From ASV31 sp965229765 (GTDB lineage: Bacteria > Pseudomonadota > Alphaproteobacteria > Rhodobacterales > Rhodobacteraceae): a stretch of 64,000 bases of DNA. The notes beneath the pieces are model-generated. The model saw only the letters and a list, made by a program, of their open reading frames with translations, had not been told where the DNA came from and made no database searches. The translations under genes and the position numbers were made by a program. Positions within the stretch are counted from its first letter, which is position 1. Each line of letters opens with the position of its first letter. Positions 16,621-25,164 of this stretch are shown piece after piece. The stretch spans positions 1,178,001 through 1,242,000 of the forward strand of contig CBDDJT010000003.1 of the NCBI GenBank assembly GCA_965229765.1. Direction: 5' to 3'.

Positions 16621-17013
16621 ATGTCGCTTATGGATGCGGCCCGCGCGGTGCGGGACAACGCCTATGCGCCCTACTCGGGCTTCAACGTGGGCGCGGCGCT
16701 GCGCACGGACAAGGGCACGGTCTTTCTCGGTTGCAACGTCGAAAACGCCGCCTACCCCGAAGGCACCTGCGCCGAGGCGGGCGCCATCGCCGCCATGTGT
16801 GCGGCCGGGGAACGCACCATTTCCGAGGTTGCGGTTATCGCCGAAAGCCCGATGCCCGTGCCGCCCTGCGGCGGTTGCCGGCAGAAAATCGCCGAATTCG
16901 CCGCCCCCGATGTGGTGGTCACGCTGGGCACCACCGATGGCGCGACCCTGCGCATGACCGTGGCCGAACTTCTGCCGGGCGCGTTCACGCCGGCGCACAT
17001 GGCGGACGGCTGA
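16621..17013 (+). CDS. cdd: cytidine deaminase
   Basis: A 130-residue homotetrameric-type cytidine deaminase converting cytidine and deoxycytidine to uridine and deoxyuridine. The zinc site is complete: CNVENAAYPEGTCAEAGA with the catalytic glutamate, and PPCGGCRQKIAEF with two further cysteines. The ATG at 16621 with AAGAGG 10 bases upstream gives the usual family length; a TTG at 16591 would only add an unlikely tail. It is the first gene of cdd-deoA-deoB-add-upp. Confidence 0.92.
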   Translation: MSLMDAARAVRDNAYAPYSGFNVGAALRTDKGTVFLGCNVENAAYPEGTCAEAGAIAAMCAAGERTISEVAVIAESPMPVPPCGGCRQKIAEFAAPDVVVTLGTTDGATLRMTVAELLPGAFTPAHMADG

Positions 17014-17015
17014 GC

Positions 17016-18323
17016 ATGGATGCCCGAAGCGTCATCGCCAAACTCCGCCGGGGCGAACCACTCGCGAACGAGGAGTTGTCGTGGTTCGCTGCCGGGCTGG
17101 CCGATGGCACGGTCGGCGACGCGCAGGCCGGGGCCTTTGCCATGGCCGTCTGCCTTCAGGGCCTGTCAGAGGACGGGCGCGTCGCGCTGACCCTTGCCAT
17201 GCGCGACAGCGGCGACGTCCTGAAATGGGATCTGCCCGGCCCGGTGATCGACAAGCATTCCACCGGCGGCATCGGTGATTGCGTGTCGCTGGTGCTGGCG
17301 CCCGCGCTGGCCGCGCTGGGGGCCTATGTCCCGATGATCTCGGGGCGCGGGCTGGGACACACCGGCGGCACGCTCGACAAGCTCGAAGCGATCCCGGGCC
17401 TGACGACAGAGGTGGACGAGGACCGCCTGCGCCACATCGTGGCCGACTGCGGCGCCGCCATCGTTTCGGCCAGCGCGCGCATCGCCCCGGCCGACAGGCG
17501 CCTGTACGCCGTGCGCGACATCACCTCGACCGTCGAAAGCATCGACCTGATCACCGCCTCCATCCTGTCCAAGAAGCTGGCCGCGGGGCTTCAGGCACTG
17601 GTGCTCGACGTCAAGGTCGGCTCTGGCGCCTTCATGCAGACCATGGCAGAGGCCGAGGCGCTGGCAGAGGCGCTTGTCGCAACCGCCAACGGCGCGGGCT
17701 GCGCCACCACCGCGCTTATCACCGACATGAACCAGCCGGTCGCCCCCGCTGCGGGCAACGCGCTGGAAGTCATGGAAGTGATGCTCGCCCTGACAGAGGG
17801 CGACGTGGAATCGACCCTGTGCGACCTGACTGCCGATCTCGGCGGGGAACTCCTGCGCCTTGCCGGCATGGCCGAGGACCGCCGCGAAGGCGCGGGTATG
17901 ATCCTGGATACCCTTCAAACCGGCGCGGCCGCCGAACGCTTTGGGCGGATGGTGGCCGCTCTGGGCGGCCCGGCCGATTTCGTCGATCGCTGGCGCGACA
18001 GGCTTCCCGCCGCGCCGGTGGTGCGCGACGTGCTGGCCGACCGGCGCGGCTTTGTCACCACGATTGACGGGCGCGCGCTGGGAGAGGCCGTGGTGCGGCT
18101 GGGTGGCGGGCGGCTGGTAGCCGGTCAGCGGATCGACCCGTCCGTCGGCCTGTCTGACCTTGCCGCGCTGGGGGACGAGGTCGCCCCCGGCGACCGGATC
18201 GCGCGCATCCACGCCGCAAACGAGGACGCCGCCGACGCCGCCAGCACAGCCGTTGCCGCCGCATACGCCATCGGCGTCGAGTTTCCCGACCTGCCGCCCG
18301 TCACCTACCGGAGCGTGCCCTGA
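17016..18323 (+). CDS. deoA: thymidine phosphorylase
   Basis: A 435-residue enzyme that splits thymidine or deoxyuridine with phosphate into base and 2-deoxyribose 1-phosphate. Signature motifs are KHSTGGIGDCVSLVLAP (phosphate site) and SGRGLGHTGGTLDKLEAIPG (the family signature), followed by the C-terminal domain ending in VEFPDLPPVTYRSVP. It takes the deoxyuridine made by Cdd; the sugar phosphate goes to DeoB. It begins 2 bases after cdd and its stop overlaps the deoB start by one base (TGATG). Confidence 0.94.
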   Translation: MDARSVIAKLRRGEPLANEELSWFAAGLADGTVGDAQAGAFAMAVCLQGLSEDGRVALTLAMRDSGDVLKWDLPGPVIDKHSTGGIGDCVSLVLAPALAALGAYVPMISGRGLGHTGGTLDKLEAIPGLTTEVDEDRLRHIVADCGAAIVSASARIAPADRRLYAVRDITSTVESIDLITASILSKKLAAGLQALVLDVKVGSGAFMQTMAEAEALAEALVATANGAGCATTALITDMNQPVAPAAGNALEVMEVMLALTEGDVESTLCDLTADLGGELLRLAGMAEDRREGAGMILDTLQTGAAAERFGRMVAALGGPADFVDRWRDRLPAAPVVRDVLADRRGFVTTIDGRALGEAVVRLGGGRLVAGQRIDPSVGLSDLAALGDEVAPGDRIARIHAANEDAADAASTAVAAAYAIGVEFPDLPPVTYRSVP

Positions 18324-19519
18324 TGCCGCGCGCCTTCCTTGTGGTGCTCGATTCCGTGGGCTGCGGCGGCGCGCCGGATGCCGCAGCCTTCGGCGACACG
18401 GGCGCCAATACCCTTGGCCATATCGCCGCCGAATGCGCGGCGGGCCGGGCCGAGGACGGGCGCAGCGGGCCGCTTCAACTGCCCAACCTAGATGCGCTGG
18501 GTCTGGGCGCGGCGGTGCGGCTTGCCTCTGGCACGCCGCCGCCTGGGCTGAATGCCCCGCCCGCCGGCCTCTGGGGCGCGGCGACAGAAGTGTCGCGCGG
18601 CAAGGACACGCCTTCCGGGCACTGGGAACTGGCGGGCGTGCCCGTGCCCTGGGACTGGCACTATTTCCCCGATACCGAGCCCGTCTTTCCCGACGACCTG
18701 GTGGCACAGGTCTGCCGCCTGGCCGGGACCGGCGGCATTCTTGGCAATCGCCACGCCTCGGGCACCGTCATCATCGCCGAAGAGGGTGCCCGCCACATCG
18801 AAACGGGCTGGCCGATCTGCTACACCTCCGCCGACAGCGTCTTCCAGATAGCCGCGCACGAGGATCACTTCGGCCTCGACCGTCTGCTGATGCTTTGCCG
18901 CGATCTTGCGCCCGTGCTGCACGCCATGAAGGTGGGCCGCGTGATCGCCCGGCCCTTTGTGGGCACGCCCGAAACCGGTTTCTCGCGCACCACGAACCGC
19001 CATGACTATGCCATCGCACCGCCGGAACCGACGCTGTGCGACTGGGTACAGGACGCAGGGCGCACTGTGCATGCCGTGGGCAAGATCGGCGACATCTTTT
19101 CCATGCAGGGCATCGACGACGTGGTGAAGGGCACCGACGATCAGCTTTTCGAACAGCTCGTCCGGCTGGGCGCCGAGGCCGCCGACGGCACGCTGACCTT
19201 TGCCAATTTCGTCGAGTTCGACAGCCTTTACGGCCACCGCCGTGATGTCGCGGGATACGCCCGCGCGCTGGAATGGTTCGACGCGGCGCTGCCGCGGTTT
19301 CTCGATCGACTTGGTCCCGGAGACCTTGCGATCTTTACCGCCGATCACGGCAATGATCCCACATGGGCAGGCACCGACCACACGCGCGAACGGGTGCCGG
19401 TGCTGGGCCATGGGGTCGGCGCGCGCGCCATCGGCCATGTGGCCTTTGCCGATGTGGCGGCCAGCATCGCGGCGCTCCTCGGCGTGCCAGCCGCCCGTCC
19501 CGGAAGGAGTTTTCTGTGA
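18323..19519 (+). CDS. deoB: phosphopentomutase
   Basis: A 398-residue metalloenzyme interconverting (deoxy)ribose 1-phosphate and 5-phosphate. It belongs to the alkaline phosphatase superfamily: metal ligands in LDSVGCGGAPDAAAFGDTGA at the N terminus, GKDTPSGHWEL in the middle and FTADHGNDPTWAGTDHTRE near the C terminus. It links nucleoside cleavage by DeoA to central metabolism; the partner aldolase deoC is not in the window. The start is fixed by the TGATG junction with deoA. Confidence 0.94.
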   Translation: MPRAFLVVLDSVGCGGAPDAAAFGDTGANTLGHIAAECAAGRAEDGRSGPLQLPNLDALGLGAAVRLASGTPPPGLNAPPAGLWGAATEVSRGKDTPSGHWELAGVPVPWDWHYFPDTEPVFPDDLVAQVCRLAGTGGILGNRHASGTVIIAEEGARHIETGWPICYTSADSVFQIAAHEDHFGLDRLLMLCRDLAPVLHAMKVGRVIARPFVGTPETGFSRTTNRHDYAIAPPEPTLCDWVQDAGRTVHAVGKIGDIFSMQGIDDVVKGTDDQLFEQLVRLGAEAADGTLTFANFVEFDSLYGHRRDVAGYARALEWFDAALPRFLDRLGPGDLAIFTADHGNDPTWAGTDHTRERVPVLGHGVGARAIGHVAFADVAASIAALLGVPAARPGRSFL

Positions 19520-20502
19520 GTCTCGCTGTTCCGAAGGTCGAGTTGCACCTTCACCTCGAAGGCGCCACCCCGCCCGAGGTCATCCGCTCCATCGCCGGTA
19601 GAAAGCACGTCGATCTGGGCCCGATCTTTGACGATCACGGGGCCTATACCTTCACCGATTTTCCCGATTTCCTGCGCGTCTACGAACAGGCAACGACAGT
19701 GCTGCAAACGCCCGAGGACTTCGCCCTCGTCACGCGTGCCGTGCTGGAGGAATGCGTCGCAAACGGCGTGATCTATACAGAGATGTTCCTGTCGCCCGAC
19801 TTCTGCGGCGGCGGCGATCTCGGTGCCTGGCGCGATTACCTCTCCGCGATTCAAGAGGCCGCGGCAGAGGCCGAACGCGCGCACGGGATCGTCATGCGCG
19901 GCATCATCACCTGCATCCGGCACTTCGGCCCGGACCGTGCAAGGCCCATCGCCCGCTGCGCGGCAGAGACGGCGGGCGATTTCATCGTGGGCTTCGGCAT
20001 CGCCGGGAACGAGAACGTCTGCGCGCCCCGCGATTTCGCCTACAGCTTCGACATGGCGCGCGAGGCGGGCCTCGGCCTGACCGCGCACGCCGGCGAATGG
20101 GCGGGCCCGCAATCGATCCGCGACGCCCTGACCGACCTCGGCGTCAGCCGCATTGGCCATGGCGTGCGCGCCGTCGAGGACCCGGCGCTTGTCGACCACC
20201 TTGCCGAAACCGGCGTGGTGCTGGAGGTCTGCCCGGGGTCCAACATCGCGCTGGGGCTCTACGCAGACTGGCCTCAGCACCCGATCGAACGCTTGCGCGC
20301 CGCCGGGGCAAAGGTGACCGTCTCTACCGACGATCCGCCCTTCTTCCACACCACCATGGCCTGGGAGTACAAGCGCCTCGCCGACGCCTTCGGCTGGGAC
20401 GAAGGCACGTTCCGCGACATCAACCGCGTTGCGGCCGAGGCCGCCTTCTGCGATGCCGCCACGCGGGACAGGATACTCAAGCAACTGGAGAACGCCGCAT
20501 GA
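19516..20502 (+). CDS. add: adenosine deaminase
   Basis: A 328-residue amidohydrolase-fold enzyme converting adenosine or deoxyadenosine to inosine. Zinc and catalytic motifs are all present: VELHLHLEGAT at the N terminus, LTAHAGEWAG (with the catalytic glutamate region), ISRIGHG-like SRIGHGVRAVED and VSTDDPPFFHT. A GTG start at 19516 is chosen because GGAAGGAG precedes it and because it overlaps the deoB stop (GTGA). Related adenine deaminases share this fold, so adenine as substrate is not fully excluded. Confidence 0.88.
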   Translation: MSLAVPKVELHLHLEGATPPEVIRSIAGRKHVDLGPIFDDHGAYTFTDFPDFLRVYEQATTVLQTPEDFALVTRAVLEECVANGVIYTEMFLSPDFCGGGDLGAWRDYLSAIQEAAAEAERAHGIVMRGIITCIRHFGPDRARPIARCAAETAGDFIVGFGIAGNENVCAPRDFAYSFDMAREAGLGLTAHAGEWAGPQSIRDALTDLGVSRIGHGVRAVEDPALVDHLAETGVVLEVCPGSNIALGLYADWPQHPIERLRAAGAKVTVSTDDPPFFHTTMAWEYKRLADAFGWDEGTFRDINRVAAEAAFCDAATRDRILKQLENAA

Positions 20503-21131
20503 CCGGGCATGTCACCGTCGTCGATCACCCGCTGGTCCAGCACAAGCTGACGCTGATGCGCGAAACCGAGACTTCGACAGCGGTGTTCCGCCAGCTTCTG
20601 CGAGAGATAAGCCAGCTTCTGGCATACGAGATCACGCGCGAACTGGACATGACCACGCGGCGCATCGAAACCCCGCTCTGCCCGATGGACGCACCGGTGC
20701 TGGCGGGCAAGAAGCTGGCGCTGATCTCGATCCTGCGGGCAGGCAACGGCCTGCTGGACGGGGTGCTCGAACTGATTCCCTCTGCACGTGTGGGCTTTGT
20801 CGGCCTGTACCGGGACGAAGAGACGCTTCAGCCCGTGCAATACTACTTCAAGGTGCCAGAGGAGCTGGAAGACCGGCTGGTCATCGCCCTCGACCCCATG
20901 CTCGCCACAGGCAACTCCTCTGCCGCCGCCGTGGACCTTCTGAAGAAATCCGGCGCCACCAATATCCGCTTCATGTGCCTGCTGGCGGCGCCCGAAGGGA
21001 TCGAGACGATGCGGCAGGCCCATCCCGATGTCCCGATCGTGACCGCCTCGATCGACGAGCGCCTGAACGAGAAGGGCTATATCGTTCCCGGACTGGGCGA
21101 CGCGGGCGACCGCATGTTCGGCACGAAATAG
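20499..21131 (+). CDS. upp: uracil phosphoribosyltransferase
   Basis: A 210-residue enzyme making UMP from uracil and PRPP, the exact usual length. Motifs: HKLTLMRETETSTAVFRQLL at the N terminus, LISILRAGNGLLDG, RDEETLQPVQYYFKVP, the PRPP loop ALDPMLATGNSSAAA and the C-terminal uracil site GYIVPGLGDAGDRMFGT. It recovers the uracil released by DeoA and so completes the salvage operon. Its start overlaps the add stop (ATGA at 20499-20502). Confidence 0.95.
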   Translation: MTGHVTVVDHPLVQHKLTLMRETETSTAVFRQLLREISQLLAYEITRELDMTTRRIETPLCPMDAPVLAGKKLALISILRAGNGLLDGVLELIPSARVGFVGLYRDEETLQPVQYYFKVPEELEDRLVIALDPMLATGNSSAAAVDLLKKSGATNIRFMCLLAAPEGIETMRQAHPDVPIVTASIDERLNEKGYIVPGLGDAGDRMFGTK

Positions 21132-21198
21132 GGCGGCGGCCCTTTACCCATTGGGGAATCTCGGGCAAACTCCCACGACATATTGTGTGGGGGCACAG

Positions 21199-22353
21199 AT
21201 GCACCAGATTCGACTGAGCGTTGTCCTGATCGCCGCGATGGCCGCAGGCGCAGGGGCTGCCGACGCCCAGAACCTTCGGAACGCGGACGAACCGGCAGAA
21301 TTTCCGCCCGAAAGCTTCACCGGGCGGCAATACGTCGACAGCCGTGGCTGTGTCTATATTCGCGCAGGTTTTGACGGCGCCGTCACCTGGGTGCCGCGCG
21401 TGGACCGCGGCCGCAACGTGGTCTGCGGCTTCCAGCCGACCCAGACCGGGCCGCGCACCGTGCCCACGGTCGCCGATGCCCCGGTAACGACGCCTGCGCC
21501 CGTGCCACGTACCGTCGTGGCTGCCCCGGCGCCCGTGCCCGCACCTGCCCCCATTGTGACCGCGCCCCCGCCGACCGCCACGACGACCGCCACCGTGCGC
21601 GTCGTTCCCCGCGCGGGCAGCACCGCCACCACCACGGTCTGCCCCGGCGTTTCGGGCGTAAGCGCGGCGTACATGCAGCCCTCGAACGGGCTGCCGGTGC
21701 GGTGCGGCCCACAGGCCGAAAGCCCCTATGGCCGAAGCAATCCCGGCTCCGGCAGCATCGAAGACCTGTCACCACCACCGGGCTACCGCACCGTTGACTT
21801 CGGCGATGACCGGCTGAATCCCGATCGCGGCGTCCAGACGCTGGACGGCTGGACACAGATGAGCCTCGTATGGACCCAGACAGTGCCGCGCCGGCTGATC
21901 GACGTGTCCACGGGACAGGACGTGACGGGAAAGTATCCGACGCTGCAATACCCCTTCACTACCCTCCAGCAGCAGCGCATCGCCGCCGAAACCGGCGCGC
22001 CGGTGAAGCTGGTACTGCCCAACGGGGACGTCGCCCGGGCCGTTGTGGTCAGCGGCCCCGCGCCCACCGTTACCGAAACCCGGATCTCCACCAAATCGGT
22101 CGAACCCGGCAGCGCGGCGCCGGCCTCGTCGCCCTTCGTGCAGGCCGGGCGCTATACTGATGACGCCGCGGCGCGCGCGGCCGTGCTGCGCCTGCAACAG
22201 GCAGGTCTGCCGGTGAAGATCGGAAAGGGCACGTCGAACGGCAAGCCATTCCAGATCGTGGTGGCGGGCCCCTACACAACCGAAGCCGCGCTTCAGGCCG
22301 GCCTGAGCGCCGTTCGCGCGCTGGGCTTCAGCGACGCGCGTCCCCGCGACTGA
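21199..22353 (+). CDS. exported SPOR-domain protein
   Basis: A 384-residue protein with a signal peptide (residues 1 to about 23, ending ADA), a conserved cysteine-containing segment (YVDSRGCVYIRAGFDG), a long Pro/Ala/Thr/Val linker (about 90-150) and a C-terminal SPOR-like domain (VQAGRYTDDAAARAAVLRL to the end). SPOR domains bind denuded peptidoglycan glycan strands at division sites, so a periplasmic cell-envelope role is likely. It was probably named a lipoprotein-like or SPOR protein in relatives, but no lipobox is present. Transcribed independently of upp, 67 bases downstream. Confidence 0.8.
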   Translation: MHQIRLSVVLIAAMAAGAGAADAQNLRNADEPAEFPPESFTGRQYVDSRGCVYIRAGFDGAVTWVPRVDRGRNVVCGFQPTQTGPRTVPTVADAPVTTPAPVPRTVVAAPAPVPAPAPIVTAPPPTATTTATVRVVPRAGSTATTTVCPGVSGVSAAYMQPSNGLPVRCGPQAESPYGRSNPGSGSIEDLSPPPGYRTVDFGDDRLNPDRGVQTLDGWTQMSLVWTQTVPRRLIDVSTGQDVTGKYPTLQYPFTTLQQQRIAAETGAPVKLVLPNGDVARAVVVSGPAPTVTETRISTKSVEPGSAAPASSPFVQAGRYTDDAAARAAVLRLQQAGLPVKIGKGTSNGKPFQIVVAGPYTTEAALQAGLSAVRALGFSDARPRD

Positions 22354-22368
22354 CGGGGGCACCCTGTC

Positions 22369-23388
22369 TCAGGTGTCACAGATGCCCTGAAGGCTGATCC
22401 ATTCGCCGTCGCTCATCAGCGGCTGTGCCTCTGCTGGCAGGCCGGGATCGGCCTCTATCAGGCCAATCGTCGCCTCGCCGCTGGGATCCAGCGCGTAGGC
22501 ATACGGCGACGACGGCACCCCCGCCACGGCGAAGCGGCGCAGAAGTGCCTCGTCGGGCACCGGCTGGTCAGGGGCGGCGAGCAAAGTTTCGGCATGGGCC
22601 GTCAGCGTGGCATCGGGGATATCGCCGGTTGTCAGCAGGCGAAACGCCGTCCACGGACCCGCGTCCCGCAAGAGCCGCTCCATCGGGTGTGACATCTGGC
22701 TGCGCACGCCTTCTGCCAGCACGTAACCCGCCAGCGCCGCCGGATCGTCCGACCGTTCCACCAGCGCGCGGTGAATCACCACGATCCCGCCCGGAAGCTC
22801 CACGGTCCGCCGCACGCCTTCGCGCACCACGACGAACCGGCCCGTCGCATCGGGCCCCCGCAGCCGGTCGTGCAGCACGTCCAGCGCCCGCGTGCCCAGC
22901 GTCGTGCGGCACGGCACGCCCGCCACCCGCCGCAGGTCGGTCAGCAGGCGTTCGCCGATCTCTGTCCGCTTGGCCTCGGGCGCCATCACCGCGGCATTGC
23001 GGATCAGCGCATCCGGCAGCCAGAACACCCCGGCCGCAAGCACTGCCCCCAGCGCCGCCAGAGTCAGCACCAGCCGCAAGCGTCCGGGGTGCGGCCGGCT
23101 GCGTTCGACCGCGCGCCGCACCGTCTCGATCGCCTCGACCATCGTCGGGTCCTCGATCTCCAGCGTGTCCGTCGCATCCGCGCCGGGACCATAAAGCGCC
23201 GGCGTCTCGTCGGGGTTCAGCCGCTCGATCGCTGCCAGCGACCAGTGGGTCAGCGGCCTCTCGGCAGTATCCGACACCACCAGCGTGGCATCGCCAAAAG
23301 ACACGATCACGTCACGGCGCTGCGCATCAGGATCAACGCGCCAAAGCGCCGGAGCCTCCAGCCTCTGATAGCCTTTTAGCGCCGTCAT
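22369..23388 (-). CDS. membrane protein resembling M48 peptidase without the HExxH zinc motif
   Basis: A 339-residue protein with an N-terminal beta-rich part, one transmembrane helix (LVLTLAALGAVLAAGVFWLP, about 105-125) and a C-terminal region laid out like M48 zinc peptidases: ELPGGIVVIHRALVERSDDP followed by AALAGYVLAEG. In active enzymes the last stretch continues as HEIGH; here the sequence is AEGVRSQMSHP, so both zinc histidines are missing. I infer an inactive peptidase-like protein. It is 63 bases downstream of the acyl-CoA ligase on the same strand. Confidence 0.7.
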   Translation of the reverse strand: MTALKGYQRLEAPALWRVDPDAQRRDVIVSFGDATLVVSDTAERPLTHWSLAAIERLNPDETPALYGPGADATDTLEIEDPTMVEAIETVRRAVERSRPHPGRLRLVLTLAALGAVLAAGVFWLPDALIRNAAVMAPEAKRTEIGERLLTDLRRVAGVPCRTTLGTRALDVLHDRLRGPDATGRFVVVREGVRRTVELPGGIVVIHRALVERSDDPAALAGYVLAEGVRSQMSHPMERLLRDAGPWTAFRLLTTGDIPDATLTAHAETLLAAPDQPVPDEALLRRFAVAGVPSSPYAYALDPSGEATIGLIEADPGLPAEAQPLMSDGEWISLQGICDT

Positions 23389-23451
23389 TGCGCCGCTGCC
23401 CGCGATCTGTCCATGCCCGTGACGATAGCGCCCCCGGCGTCTGCACTCAAC

Positions 23452-25080
23452 TCACAGCGTGCGCGCCACGCTGCGCAATTCAAACTTCTGTATCTTGCCG
23501 GTCGAGGTCTTGGGAAGCTCCTGGAACACCACCTTCTTGGGTGTCTTGAACCCCGCCAGCCGCTCGCGCGCAAAGGCGATCAGGTCAGCCTCGGTCGCTT
23601 CGCGACCCGGCTTCAGCTCGACAAAGGCGCAAGGCACTTCGCCCCACTTGTCGTCGGGCTTGGCCACCACCGCGCAAAGCAGCACGGCGGGGTGATGCAT
23701 CAGGATACCCTCGACCTCGACGGAACTGACGTTCTCGCCGCCAGAGATGATGATGTCCTTCGCACGGTCGGCGATCTGCAAATGCCCGTCGGGATGGATC
23801 ACCGCGATATCGCCGGAATGGAAGTATCCGCCCGCAAACGCTTCTTCGGTCGCCTCGGGGTTCTTCAGGTATCCCTTCATCACCGAATTGCCGCGGATCA
23901 CGATCTCTCCCTGCGTGGTGGCATCCGAGGGCACCAGCTTCATCCCGGCATCCATGACCGTGATGTCCTCCATCATCGGCATCAGAACGCCTTGCCGCGC
24001 CTTGATCGCGGCGCGCGCGTCGCCCTCCAGATGGCCCCATTCGTCATGGTTCCACAGGCATTCGGTGACATGGCCATAGGTCTCTGTCAGCCCGTAGACC
24101 TGCGTGACGTGAAAGCCCAGCGCCTCGATCGCGGCCAGTGTTGCGGCGGCCGGCGGCGCACCGGCAGTGAACACCTCGACCGTTTGGCTGAAGGCGCGCT
24201 GATCCCCGGGGCTGGCGTTGACGATGGCGTTCAGCACGATCGGCGCGCCGCCGAAATGGGTGACGCCCTCGTCGGCCACCGCGTCATAGATCGCCTTGGC
24301 CGTCACGTCGCGGCAGCACACGACCGTGCCGCCCAGCATCGGCATCATCCAGGTGTGGTTCCAGCCGTTGCAGTGAAACAGCGGCACGATGGTCAGGAAC
24401 CGGGGATAAAGCGTCATCCGCCACGAGATCACGGTGCCCATGGTCATCAGGTAGGCGCCGCGGTGGTGGTAGACCACGCCCTTGGGCCGCCCGGTGGTGC
24501 CCGAGGTATAGTTCAGCGCAAGGCTTTCCCACTCGTCCTCGGGGAACCGCCAGGCAAACCCCGGATCGCCCGCCGCGATGAAATCCTCGTATTCCACGTA
24601 ACGGCCCGTCGCCGGATACCCTGCCTGCGGGTCTGCCACCTCGACGATCTGGGGCGCGGCGCCCTCCATCTGGGCGATGGCAGCCTCGGCCAGGCCGATG
24701 AACTGGGTGTCCACCAGCACCAGCCGCGCGCCGCCGTGATCAAGAATGTAGGCCACCGTGTCCACGTCCAGCCGGATGTTGATGGTGTTCAGCACCGCGC
24801 CCATGGCGGGCACGCCAAAATGCGCCTCTGCCTGTGCGGGGATATTGGGCAGAAGCGTCGCCACCACGTCGCCCGACGCCACCCCAGCGCCCACCAGCGC
24901 CGAGGCAAGCCGCGACACCCGCGCGTGATACTCGCGGTAGGTCACACGGCGCGCGCCATAAACCAGCGCCTCGCGGTCGGGGAACACGCCGGCGGCGCGC
25001 TTCAGGTGCGACAAGGGCGTCAGAGGCACATAGTTCGCGTGGCGTTTGTCCAGCCCGGTTTCATCGGCAAGCCAGCCCAT
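23452..25080 (-). CDS. acyl-CoA synthetase, AMP-forming (DmdB-like)
   Basis: A 542-residue ANL-family ligase activating a carboxylic acid to its CoA thioester through an acyl-adenylate. Motifs: NYTSGTTGRPKGVVYHHRGA (P-loop), VYGLTETYGH, GYFHSGDIAVIHPDGHLQI, DRAKDIIISGGENVSS, and the C-terminal catalytic lysine in PKTSTGKIQKFELR. Length and the STGKIQKFELR end resemble medium-chain and 3-methylmercaptopropionate ligases (DmdB) common in roseobacters. It diverges from an EamA transporter, and the shared region has a TTTACGTCAA sequence like the MerR operator at 5066. Confidence 0.85.
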   Translation of the reverse strand: MGWLADETGLDKRHANYVPLTPLSHLKRAAGVFPDREALVYGARRVTYREYHARVSRLASALVGAGVASGDVVATLLPNIPAQAEAHFGVPAMGAVLNTINIRLDVDTVAYILDHGGARLVLVDTQFIGLAEAAIAQMEGAAPQIVEVADPQAGYPATGRYVEYEDFIAAGDPGFAWRFPEDEWESLALNYTSGTTGRPKGVVYHHRGAYLMTMGTVISWRMTLYPRFLTIVPLFHCNGWNHTWMMPMLGGTVVCCRDVTAKAIYDAVADEGVTHFGGAPIVLNAIVNASPGDQRAFSQTVEVFTAGAPPAAATLAAIEALGFHVTQVYGLTETYGHVTECLWNHDEWGHLEGDARAAIKARQGVLMPMMEDITVMDAGMKLVPSDATTQGEIVIRGNSVMKGYLKNPEATEEAFAGGYFHSGDIAVIHPDGHLQIADRAKDIIISGGENVSSVEVEGILMHHPAVLLCAVVAKPDDKWGEVPCAFVELKPGREATEADLIAFARERLAGFKTPKKVVFQELPKTSTGKIQKFELRSVARTL

Positions 25081-25095
25081 GGTGTATCCTCCCCT

Positions 25096-25122
25096 GCATT
25101 CCGCCCACTGCCTGCGGAATGC
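25096..25122. promoter_or_regulatory. 9-9-9 inverted repeat plus TTTACGTCAA between divergent genes
   Basis: GCATTCCGC and GCGGAATGC are perfect 9-base arms with a 9-base spacer, 16 bases upstream of the acyl-CoA ligase start. Next to it TTTACGTCAA (25129-25138) combines the half-sites seen in the dyads at 5066-5091. Either could be an operator controlling the ligase; the hairpin could also act in its mRNA leader. Confidence 0.4.
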
Positions 25123-25164
25123 CGAGTATTTACGTCAAGGCCATAGTTTGAAAAGAGCGAAGTT

